From positions 806,001-870,000 of the forward strand of contig NZ_JANQBB010000002.1 of the NCBI RefSeq assembly GCF_024721975.1: DNA of 64,000 nt, written 5' to 3'. The DNA is from Paenibacillus endoradicis (GTDB lineage Bacteria; Bacillota; Bacilli; Paenibacillales; Paenibacillaceae). This document shows positions 36,726 to 44,256 of the stretch, in pieces; position 1 is the first letter of the stretch, and each line of letters begins with the position of its first letter. The notes beneath the pieces were generated by a model. That model did no database searches. It was not told the DNA's origin and worked only from the letters and a program-made list of their open reading frames with translations. A program made the position numbers and the translations under genes.

Positions 36726-37539
36726 GTCTTCCACTCTACGAGCTTTATGCCGACAAGTAGATGGGAAATCTGTTCTAGTGGAACGATATCATGAATCACC
36801 ATTAAAAATCACGAAAACGTTTGGCGAGCCCGAAACCAATGGACTCAAATTATATATGATGGATGTATCGCCCGGACTAATGGATGGCGATCATTATAAA
36901 GTAACCATCGATCTTGAAGAACATAGTCACCTTATTGTAACCAATCAATCTTTTAGTAAGGTTCATCCTGCCATAGGAGATGGAGCAAAAACTGACTATC
37001 AATTTAATATTGGTGAAAATGCTATTTTTGAGTATATGCCTGAGCCTACCATTCCTTATAAAGAAAGCATTTTACGTGCTTGTACGACTTTTCACCTAGC
37101 AACAGGAGCTTCGTTACTATATTGCGATATTACTACACCTGGTCGAACTCATCGTGATGAGATATTTCAATATAAGCATTTTTCTGCAACGACCGAGGTT
37201 AATCACAATGGTAGACGTATTGCCTATGATCATTATCAATTGATACCTGCTATTCATCGGCATCAAGACGTTGGTGTACTTGAGCATTATACCCACCAAG
37301 CGGTTTTCTGGATTTTTTCACCACAAGCTAATGGCTCGTTGCTACAGTTACTTCGACAATTATTCCCTTCATTTGCGGAAAGTCGTATACTCGCAGGTGC
37401 AAGTTTGGCTAGTGAACAAGGTATTATTGTACGTATGCTAGGGTTATCTGTGTGGGAATTACAACAAAGTTGTGATCAGATTTGGAATGTGTGTCGTGAT
37501 AAATTATGGAATTACCCGCCCTGCCAGTTGCGTAAATAG
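36700..37539 (+). CDS. ureD: Urease accessory protein UreD (UreH)
   Basis: 279 residues with the UreD core '[20 protein letters not shown]', '[11 protein letters not shown]' and '[13 protein letters not shown]'. UreD binds apo-urease and offers the tunnel for nickel from UreG through UreF. Its start codon lies in the DNA coding the UreG His tail, in another frame; no strong ribosome site is visible, so coupling to ureG is likely. Last gene of the urease operon, followed at once by a strong terminator. Confidence 0.9.
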   Translation: MNTSPLTSKSSTLRALCRQVDGKSVLVERYHESPLKITKTFGEPETNGLKLYMMDVSPGLMDGDHYKVTIDLEEHSHLIVTNQSFSKVHPAIGDGAKTDYQFNIGENAIFEYMPEPTIPYKESILRACTTFHLATGASLLYCDITTPGRTHRDEIFQYKHFSATTEVNHNGRRIAYDHYQLIPAIHRHQDVGVLEHYTHQAVFWIFSPQANGSLLQLLRQLFPSFAESRILAGASLASEQGIIVRMLGLSVWELQQSCDQIWNVCRDKLWNYPPCQLRK

Positions 37540-37548
37540 TGTAGATGA

Positions 37549-37596
37549 AAGACCCCTTTAATACCACTATGGTATGGTGTGAAAGGGGTCTTTTTT
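37549..37596 (+). terminator. Terminator of the urease operon
   Basis: AGACCCCTT (37550-37558) pairs with AAGGGGTCT (37583-37591) around an inner hairpin, followed by TTTTTT. The minisatellite begins immediately after. Confidence 0.92.
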
Positions 37597-37597
37597 G

Positions 37598-38160
37598 CTC
37601 TACAGCTACTTTTCGCCTCCATAGACACTAATTTTGTGGTCTATTGTGCTCTACAGCTACTTTTTCGCTCTATAGACACTATTTTTATGGTCTATTCGGC
37701 TCTACAGCTACTTTTTCGCTCTATAGACACTATTTTTGTGGTTTATGGAGGCTCTACAGCTACTTTTCGGCTTCATAGACACTATTTTTACGGTCTATTC
37801 GGCTCTACAGCTACTTTTCGGCTCCATAGACACTATTTTTACGGTCCATTCGGCTCTACAGCTACTTTTTCGCTCTATAGACACTATTTTTGTGGTCTAT
37901 GGAGGCTCTACAGCTACTTTTCGGCTCCATAGACACTATTTTTACGGTCCATTCGGCTCTACAGCTACTTTTTCGCTCTATAGACACTATTTTTGTGGTC
38001 TATGGAGGCTCTACAGCTACTTTTCGGCTCCATAGACACTATTTTTACGGTCTATTCGGCTCTACAGCTACTTTTTCGCTCTATAGAAACTATTTTTACG
38101 GTCTATTCGGCTCTACAGCTACTTTTTCGCTCTATAGACACTATTTTTGTGGTCTCTTTA
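37598..38160. repeat. 51-bp minisatellite, 11 units
   Basis: Eleven head-to-tail units of 51-52 bp, each beginning CTCTACAGCTACTTTT and ending in GGTCTAT plus TCGG or GGAGG. Two main variants (ending in TCGG or GGAGG) alternate. Each unit contains ATAGAC...GTCTAT, able to form a hairpin. Because 51 is a multiple of three, long chance frames appear on the plus strand, but 52-bp units break them. Noncoding. It fills the gap between convergent ureD and the nuclease-like gene. Confidence 0.95.
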
Positions 38161-38176
38161 GATCAATAGTCGTCCT

Positions 38177-38857
38177 TTACATCATTCTATTATTGAATAT
38201 TGAACCCACATACTCATATTTGTTTACTCTTTTGGTTCTACCTGACTCAACTGCTTTGAAATAACCCATATCGTTCAATTTACGCAAGTATTTAATAGCT
38301 GTCATTTGACTAATTTCTAAATGATTTACTACATCAACCGGTCTTATCACTTTTCCATTTATTAGAGCTAATTTTATAATTTCATTTTCCGTCCGATTAA
38401 GTAATCCATCAAGTCCTAGCTCCTTCATCCCCAAATAAGGAAACACGATCATTTTTACAAAACTTTTAACTAATTCGGCATTACTTTCTAACTCATCTAC
38501 TGCAATTGATATTACTTTCACACCTACTGCCTGCAGAAATAATTCGCGATTTAACTCCCTTCTATACTTAGTACGATCTGATTGCTCCACATGTGGACCA
38601 TAACCTTTAATTTCAAAAGCAATTCGAATATCTCCTACGCATAACATCAGATCCACAAAAAACTTCATTCCTCTCCAATCCGCAACTTCATATTCAGGAT
38701 GTAAATTCTTAAATCCCCCCACTAGCGGCCACCATACTTTTTCAAGAAATAATATTTCTCCATAACTATGACCTCGTTTCAAACGATCCTTCCGCTCACC
38801 TGTTCGTAGCTTCATATGATCCTTCAACCACTCTTCATGCATTTCCGAAAATCCCAT
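38177..38857 (-). CDS. PD-(D/E)XK nuclease-like protein with C-terminal winged helix
   Basis: 226 residues, not matched to a named family. Residues about 60-130 look like a restriction-endonuclease-fold core: 'FFVDLMLCVGDIRIAFEIKGYG' places an Asp, then Glu-x-Lys, followed by a helix and strand ('LFLQAVGVKVISIAVDEL'). Residues about 160-215 form a winged helix ('VRPVDVVNHLEISQMTAIKYLRKLND', in pieces). It might be a DNA-targeting nuclease, or a regulator that kept a nuclease scaffold. GGGAG precedes the ATG. It has its own promoter at 38963-38991, but a terminator hairpin lies in the leader. No partner gene is on the same strand. Confidence 0.65.
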   Translation of the reverse strand: MGFSEMHEEWLKDHMKLRTGERKDRLKRGHSYGEILFLEKVWWPLVGGFKNLHPEYEVADWRGMKFFVDLMLCVGDIRIAFEIKGYGPHVEQSDRTKYRRELNRELFLQAVGVKVISIAVDELESNAELVKSFVKMIVFPYLGMKELGLDGLLNRTENEIIKLALINGKVIRPVDVVNHLEISQMTAIKYLRKLNDMGYFKAVESGRTKRVNKYEYVGSIFNNRMM

Positions 38858-38880
38858 ACTATCAGCTCCCTTAAATTTAA

Positions 38881-38919
38881 AATAAAAAATCCCATTCCCC
38901 TGCTAACAGGAAAATGGGA
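38881..38919 (-). terminator. Intrinsic terminator in the leader of the nuclease-like gene
   Basis: On the minus strand TCCCATT..CCTG pairs with CAGG..AATGGGA (one 2-nt internal mismatch), followed by ATTTTTTATT. It sits just 20 nt upstream of the gene's ribosome site and downstream of its only good promoter. No minus-strand gene lies upstream, so an attenuator is likely. Confidence 0.72.
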
Positions 38920-38962
38920 CATGCTTTGCCACAATTCAATTAGAACTTATGTAGTTATTTTC

Positions 38963-38991
38963 ATTTTAGAATAAGCATTCATATTTCTCAA
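38963..38991 (-). promoter_or_regulatory. Promoter of the nuclease-like gene
   Basis: Minus-strand -35 TTGAGA (38991-38986) and -10 TAAAAT (38968-38963), spacing 17; each hexamer matches consensus at 5 of 6. Start near 38956, giving a ~37-nt leader before the terminator stem. Confidence 0.6.
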
Positions 38992-39297
38992 GAAACATTT
39001 ACATAAGTTAATACAATAGAAGCTACTACATGGAAGCAATTAAATGAGGCATCATAATAAAAACATCACATTCAAGGATGAAATAACCATCATTACATAG
39101 AAAGAACTCAGAAATCAGATAGAAAGAATATAGAAAGAATAACAGGGTAGCAATTACACAGAAATAAACAGAAGTAATTACATATTACCACCTCACTTAG
39201 AAAGCGCTTCTACAATATTCACAAAAAGACACAGTATATTTTGATATACTAAATAAGTATTAAAATTGTATTACAACAATAAGGAGTTTGAACTAGC
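38992..39297. other. AT-rich gap before the BenE gene
   Basis: About 300 nt, purine-rich on the plus strand with several AGAAAGAA stretches, divergent between the nuclease-like gene and benE. A palindromic TAGAAAGCGCTTCTA at 39198-39212 has a cre-like core but three mismatches to the cre consensus. No gene seen. Confidence 0.4.
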
Positions 39298-40467
39298 ATG
39301 ATCGTAAACCAACAACAACTAGCAACAGGCATGAGCTCCGCATTAATGGCGTGTACAGGCGGAGCAATATTAACAATTCATAGCGCTAACCATCTAGGCC
39401 TGAACGGAAGGGAATTACTTTCTTGGTTATTCGTAGCGTATGCTGTAGCAGGATTATTCAACTTAATTCTTGCTTTACGATACAAGCTACCCATTGCAGG
39501 GGCGCATTCTATTACTACCGTTGCGTTTTTGAGTACCGCAGCTATACAATTAACATTACCGCAGCTTACTGCAAGTTTCCTAATGGCAGGACTAATGATT
39601 GCAGTGCTCGGATTCACTGGTATTTTTAATGTTCTATTCAAACATATTCCAAGGTCAATTATTGATGCCATGCTTGCAGGTATCATTATGCAATATATAT
39701 TAGAGCTTATCCCTTCATTCAAAGCAAACCCACTAGTTGGTTTACTTGCCTTGATCGGATATTTTGTAGCACCTAGAATTTTCAAAGCCGTTCCACCTAT
39801 TATTGGTGTTATTGTATTTGGTCTTATCGGATTATTATTCTCTTATACATTTCCACAAGTAACACCCATTGCATACGAATTTCCTATATGGATAACACCT
39901 GAATTTACTTGGCAGGGATTAATTTCGGTAGCTATTCCAATTGCTGTGCTCATATTAAGCAACGATCTAGCTGTATCATTAGCCGCGTTAACTAAGCAAG
40001 GTTATAATCCACCGATAAATAGAATCATTTCTTATTCAGGTATTGCTTCTGCATTAGGTAGTTTTTTCATGAGTCATTCCATTAATACCGGTGGCATGAT
40101 GACAACGGTCTGTAGTAGCGAAGAAAGTGGCGAACATAAGCAACGTTATCGCGCAGGTGTTGTTTCCAGTGTGCTTTGCATTATTTTCGGTGTTTTCGCT
40201 TGGAAGTTAGTCCCGTATATTACATCGCTACCACAATACTTTATTGCAACTATTATTGGTTTTTCATTATTAGGTGTCTTTCTAAATAGTATCAGTTCTG
40301 CTTTTGCAGATACAAAAAACAGCTTTCCCGTAGTATTTGCATTCATTATTTCTGCAGCTAATATATCTTTCTTCAGTATTTCATCTGCATTATGGTCATT
40401 AATTGTAGGTACAATATTAAGCGTAGTATTGCGTGAAAGAAAATCTAAACAACCTAATGAACAGTAA
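39298..40467 (+). CDS. BenE-family benzoate/H+ symporter-like transporter
   Basis: 389-residue membrane protein with about twelve helices. N-terminal 'GMSSALMACTGGAILTIHSA', 'LPIAGAHSITTVAFL' and 'VSLAALTKQGYNPPINRII' are the BenE/purine-permease-like fold signatures (half-helix repeats). BenE proteins are predicted to import benzoate with protons, but no aromatic catabolism gene is nearby, so the substrate is open. AAGGAG lies 12 nt before the ATG. The sirtuin gene starts 22 nt after its stop, so the two form an operon. Confidence 0.82.
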   Translation: MIVNQQQLATGMSSALMACTGGAILTIHSANHLGLNGRELLSWLFVAYAVAGLFNLILALRYKLPIAGAHSITTVAFLSTAAIQLTLPQLTASFLMAGLMIAVLGFTGIFNVLFKHIPRSIIDAMLAGIIMQYILELIPSFKANPLVGLLALIGYFVAPRIFKAVPPIIGVIVFGLIGLLFSYTFPQVTPIAYEFPIWITPEFTWQGLISVAIPIAVLILSNDLAVSLAALTKQGYNPPINRIISYSGIASALGSFFMSHSINTGGMMTTVCSSEESGEHKQRYRAGVVSSVLCIIFGVFAWKLVPYITSLPQYFIATIIGFSLLGVFLNSISSAFADTKNSFPVVFAFIISAANISFFSISSALWSLIVGTILSVVLRERKSKQPNEQ

Positions 40468-40489
40468 ATCATTCACTGGAGGTGAGAAT

Positions 40490-41221
40490 ATGTCAATGCT
40501 TGATCAGTTAGTGATACAAATTAGAAAAGCTAACTATATAACTGTATTATCAGGTGCAGGTATTAGCACTGCCAGCGGAATTCCGGACTTTCGTTCTCCT
40601 AATGGAATTTACTCTAAAGTTAACAACGTTGAATATTTATTATCTGAAGGATATTACGCAACGCATCCTAAAGACTTTTGGATAAACTTCAAAGACATTT
40701 TTCTAATGGAACGAATGCAGCAATATGAACCTAATTCAGCACATACTATGCTAGCGGAACTCGAAGCTCTAGGGAAAAAGGTTACGATAATTACGCAAAA
40801 TGTAGATGGATTACATCGCAAAGCTGGTAGCCGACATATTCTCGAAGCTCATGGTTCAATTGATCTTGCTCACTGTCCGAAATGTAAACGAAGTTATGAT
40901 CTGCCTTATGTTATGGCTGAGAAGATTCCACGTTGTGAGCATGATAATTTTATACTGAAACCCAATGTTGTACTATTTGGTGGTATGGTTCGTCATCTTC
41001 CAGAAGCATATGAAGCGAGTGAGAATTGTGATCTATTCCTTACGCTAGGCTCATCCTTACAAGTATATCCTGTTAAGGAATTACCGTTCTATGCCAATCG
41101 CTCATCACAACCTAAGTTAGCTATTATTAACTACGAAGCTACTGATCTAGATTATCTGTTCGATATCATCATCCATGATGATCTTGTCGCAAGCTTTCAA
41201 TTTATTAAGCAGCAACTATAA
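40490..41221 (+). CDS. NAD-dependent protein deacylase (sirtuin) with altered zinc site
   Basis: 243 residues, small-type Sir2. 'VLSGAGISTASGIPDFRS' binds NAD, 'ITQNVDGLH' and 'LEAHGSI' supply the catalytic Asn/Asp and His, and 'TLGSSLQVYP' closes the pocket. Zinc module: CPKC is present, but the second pair reads CEHD in place of CxxC, so one Cys ligand is lost (Asp or the adjacent His may replace it). ATG at 40490 follows GGAGGTGA. Downstream of a BenE-type transporter; the substrate protein is unknown. Confidence 0.9.
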   Translation: MSMLDQLVIQIRKANYITVLSGAGISTASGIPDFRSPNGIYSKVNNVEYLLSEGYYATHPKDFWINFKDIFLMERMQQYEPNSAHTMLAELEALGKKVTIITQNVDGLHRKAGSRHILEAHGSIDLAHCPKCKRSYDLPYVMAEKIPRCEHDNFILKPNVVLFGGMVRHLPEAYEASENCDLFLTLGSSLQVYPVKELPFYANRSSQPKLAIINYEATDLDYLFDIIIHDDLVASFQFIKQQL

Positions 41222-41240
41222 TTAAACCTGCTTGCTTCAC

Positions 41241-41286
41241 AAACAAAGAGAGGATCAATGCGTATACATTGATCCTCTCTTTGTTT
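41241..41286. terminator. Bidirectional terminator between sirtuin and xynB
   Basis: 20-bp perfect stem (41241-41260 with 41267-41286) with AAACAAAG/CTTTGTTT flanks, serving the convergent sirtuin and GH43 genes. Confidence 0.9.
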
Positions 41287-41291
41287 ATTCA

Positions 41292-42842
41292 TTAATGAGC
41301 TTGATATTGGAAATATTCAAATTTAGCTGGAGCTGCTTCACCTTGCTTCGTCCCATTGGCAAACATACCTACACATACACCAGTAAATGAACCATCTGAA
41401 TCTGGAGAAATATCACTAGAATCTGCACTTATAATTGTGTGCCAATGCTCACGATCAAGTGAGTATTGAAGCTCATATTGCTTTTCTGTAGAAGCAATAG
41501 CTAACCAAACGCCATCTCGCTTCGCAACAGTTACGAATTCAACTTCTTCTTTCTTATTTTTCATCGTAATAGCAGAAATACCGAAATCCCCTTCTCGTTG
41601 ACTAACCCCTACAGCGTAGAACGTATTATCGCTTAGTCGTGCTGCAATTCCTGCATGTTCACCATCAACGACAGGAGCAAACTCCACATAAGTTTCAATA
41701 CGCATTGCATGATGAAGTTGACGGCGACAAACGAACAGATTACTTTCTCCGTCTTTCAAATTATACTCATTACCGACTAATGTTAGATAGCCATCGTTGC
41801 TAGACAATGAAACTTCGGCTTGAGAAGGTAACACTCTCGTATATATCCAATTCATATCGAGTGGTTGTTGTGTTGTGAATGTAGTTACTATGTTATCTGA
41901 TGCAGTTTGCATAACAACATCTTCACGAGGTTGAAGTGTTGGAACTGTTAGAGACATTTCCAAACCTACATGACCTTCATTATTGTCGATCATCGGCCAA
42001 CCATCGATCCAAGTAACTGGAGCAAGATATGTTTCACGCCCTAATACACTACCACGATCATTACGCAAACGAACCGCTAAAAATAACGCCCACCAGTTAC
42101 CATCACTATCATCAAGTAACTCAACATGGCCGGTGTACTGAATTGGATGATCTTTAATTGCATTATGCGTCAGAATGGGATGATCTAACATTTCAAATGG
42201 ACCGTAAGGGTTATTACTACGCCCAATAATTTCACGATGCATCGGACCAGTACCACCAGAAGCAGTCATCATATAATAAACGTCATTAATTTTATATAAA
42301 TGAGGCCCTTCAACCCATGGACCTTCATCACCTTCAAATACAACAACAGGTTCCGTTAGCGCCTCACCCGTCGCACGATCAATCTCATACTGAATAATAT
42401 GAGAGGTTTCACCAAAACCTGATTGGACAGATACATACACTTTACCATCGTCATCGAAGAATAAAGACGGATCAATATTCCCGTAAGGAATTTTAATTGG
42501 ATCACTCCAAGGCCCCGCAGGATCAGATGCTGTTACATAGAAATTTCCGATACCGTATACATCAGTTGTAATCATATAAAATAAATCATTATCATAACGA
42601 AGTACTGGAGCATATATTCCTTCCGAACTATTACGAGCAAGAAGATTAACTTGGCTCTCCCTTGTTAGTACATGTCCGATTTGCGTCCAGTTCACCAGAT
42701 CTTTACTATGAAAAATCGGTACTCCAGGGAAGTATTCAAATGTACTTGTTACCAAATAATAATCTTCACCAACGCGAATCGCACTTGGATCAGGATAAAA
42801 TCCAGGAAGGACCGGATTCGTATATTCAATTAATCTCGTCAT
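41292..42842 (-). CDS. xynB: GH43 beta-xylosidase/arabinofuranosidase
   Basis: 516 residues without a signal peptide, so cytoplasmic. The five-bladed propeller begins 'NPVLPGFYPDPSAIRVGEDY' with the catalytic base Asp, then 'GNIDPSLFFDDDGKVY' (pKa-modulating Asp) and 'EGPHLYK' (acid Glu). A C-terminal beta-sandwich follows (about 320-516), as in GH43 xylosidases. It should release xylose from xylo-oligosaccharides made by the GH10 and GH67 enzymes encoded upstream. GGGGGAT precedes the ATG. Last gene of the xylan cluster. Confidence 0.92.
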   Translation of the reverse strand: MTRLIEYTNPVLPGFYPDPSAIRVGEDYYLVTSTFEYFPGVPIFHSKDLVNWTQIGHVLTRESQVNLLARNSSEGIYAPVLRYDNDLFYMITTDVYGIGNFYVTASDPAGPWSDPIKIPYGNIDPSLFFDDDGKVYVSVQSGFGETSHIIQYEIDRATGEALTEPVVVFEGDEGPWVEGPHLYKINDVYYMMTASGGTGPMHREIIGRSNNPYGPFEMLDHPILTHNAIKDHPIQYTGHVELLDDSDGNWWALFLAVRLRNDRGSVLGRETYLAPVTWIDGWPMIDNNEGHVGLEMSLTVPTLQPREDVVMQTASDNIVTTFTTQQPLDMNWIYTRVLPSQAEVSLSSNDGYLTLVGNEYNLKDGESNLFVCRRQLHHAMRIETYVEFAPVVDGEHAGIAARLSDNTFYAVGVSQREGDFGISAITMKNKKEEVEFVTVAKRDGVWLAIASTEKQYELQYSLDREHWHTIISADSSDISPDSDGSFTGVCVGMFANGTKQGEAAPAKFEYFQYQAH

Positions 42843-43214
42843 ATTTATATCCCCCTAAAAACTTTTCGTTACTTTTTGTTATGCAACCTTGCTAACGGAA
42901 AGTTACATCAAAAGCATTGACTAAAAACTTTTATACATAGTATGAAAGCTAGCATCGTAAACACTACAAGTAGAGCAATGGAGCCCATAAGGACTCCATT
43001 GTAATTACATATTCTATACACCATTGCTTTTCGTTTTCAATCATATCCACCGCTGTAGCGAAGAGCACTCCCCCCAGTTGTAGCGGAAAGAACAAATCGC
43101 TTGTGGAGAAGCGATAGCGTTCGTTTTTGCCCTCGGATTTATACTGCAAATGCTAAAACGATAAATCCGAGGACAACGGCGAGTGGAACAGTGATTTGTT
43201 CTTGGAGCAAGCGA
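42843..43214. other. 372-nt spacer between xynA2 and xynB
   Basis: No gene. It holds a hairpin CAATGGAG/CTCCATTG (42976-43001) and the large palindromic element at 43088-43202. The T-run expected of a terminator is missing from the smaller hairpin. Confidence 0.6.
43088..43202. repeat. Large palindromic element at the 3' end of xynA2
   Basis: Outer arms AAGAACAAATCGCT and AGTGATTTGTTCTT (13 of 14 complementary) enclose a perfect 12-bp inner stem CCTCGGATTTAT (43131-43142) / ATAAATCCGAGG (43161-43172) with an 18-nt loop. Ends about a dozen bases from the xynA2 stop. Resembles a dispersed repetitive extragenic palindrome; only one copy is in the window. Confidence 0.7.
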
Positions 43215-44216
43215 TTAGTTCTCGGAGCAATCTACTAAGCGCCAGAAAGATGTCTTAGGTTCATGCTTTTCATCAAATACAAACGGCCAATTTTTACGAC
43301 CCTTGACTGGGAAATCATCAAGCCAAGTGTAGTCCTCGCCTGCACCCCAGAATGTTACCGCTGTAATAACGTCTTTATATTCACGGAACAATTCAAAAAT
43401 TTCTTTATAGCGATTAGCTTGCTTCTCTAACATTTCTGCTGTTGGAGCAGTAAGATCTGTTCGACGATCTTCATAATCGAAGACAGAAATATCAAGTTCC
43501 GTAACTTGCAGTTGCAACCCTAGCGCTGCATACTTCTCAATTGCTTCACGAATCTCTGCTATACTTGGACCGGAAAGATTCCAATGTCCTTGTAAGCCAA
43601 TACCATGAATAGGCACGCCACGATCTTGAAGTGATTTTACTAATTTAATAACTTTATCGCGTTTCTCTGGATTACATTCATTATAGTCATTGTAGAATAA
43701 CAATGCATCTGGATCAGCTTCGTGTGCATAGCGGAATGCATGCTCGATGAAGTCCTCACCGATAATTTGTAACCAACGAGAATCACGAAGCCATACATCG
43801 CTCTTATCTTCAATAACTTCATTTACTACATCCCAAGCATAGATGCTTCCTTTATATCTACCTACAACGGTATCAATATGAGATTTCATGCGAGCTAATA
43901 ACAATTCACGAGATGCTGTTTCTCCATTCTCTCCCTCAAATATCCAGTCCGTCGTCTGATTATGCCACACTAAAGTATGGCCTCTCATCTTCATACTATG
44001 CTGCTTAGCAAATGCTAATAATTCATCTCCAGCTTCAAATGTATAACTATTTTCTGCAGGATGAACACTAACAAATTTCATATCATTTTCAGCTGTAATA
44101 CTATTAAAATGTGTTGCTAGTAGCTCCTTAGAACCTTTAATCGTCTCCAAGTTGACTGCTGCCCCAATATCAAAATAATCTTTATATACTTCCCAAAGCT
44201 TTGGAATATTGTTCAA
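43215..44216 (-). CDS. xynA2: GH10 endo-1,4-beta-xylanase, intracellular
   Basis: 333 residues with no signal peptide. TIM-barrel GH10: 'HFNSITAENDMKF', 'RGHTLVWHNQ', acid/base Glu in 'WDVVNEVIED', nucleophile Glu in 'LQVTELDIS', and 'VTFWGAGEDYTW'. It cuts short xylo-oligosaccharides inside the cell after the glucuronosyl branch is removed. Placed between aguA (40 nt upstream) and xynB, matching the Paenibacillus aldouronate cluster. AGGAGGGA precedes the ATG. Confidence 0.94.
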   Translation of the reverse strand: MNNIPKLWEVYKDYFDIGAAVNLETIKGSKELLATHFNSITAENDMKFVSVHPAENSYTFEAGDELLAFAKQHSMKMRGHTLVWHNQTTDWIFEGENGETASRELLLARMKSHIDTVVGRYKGSIYAWDVVNEVIEDKSDVWLRDSRWLQIIGEDFIEHAFRYAHEADPDALLFYNDYNECNPEKRDKVIKLVKSLQDRGVPIHGIGLQGHWNLSGPSIAEIREAIEKYAALGLQLQVTELDISVFDYEDRRTDLTAPTAEMLEKQANRYKEIFELFREYKDVITAVTFWGAGEDYTWLDDFPVKGRKNWPFVFDEKHEPKTSFWRLVDCSEN

Positions 44217-44256
44217 ATAAATCCCTCCTCTAACTTTTTTCTAGTTCAAGGTTACA

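Noticed and set aside
37598..38160. Possible CRISPR array
   Set aside because: Units are contiguous direct repeats with no unique spacers, and there are no cas genes.
37579..38264. Overlapping plus-strand reading frames of 99-124 codons in the minisatellite
   Set aside because: They arise because 51 is divisible by three; 52-bp units shift the frame, no ribosome site is present, and the same peptide repeats appear in all frames.
39198..39212. cre site upstream of benE
   Set aside because: TAGAAAGCGCTTCTA is palindromic with the right core, but three of 14 consensus positions fail, so I list it only as a note.
38881..39297. T-box or riboswitch in the leader of the nuclease-like gene
   Set aside because: No T-box sequence and only a ~37-nt leader between predicted start and hairpin; the terminator itself is kept as a finding.
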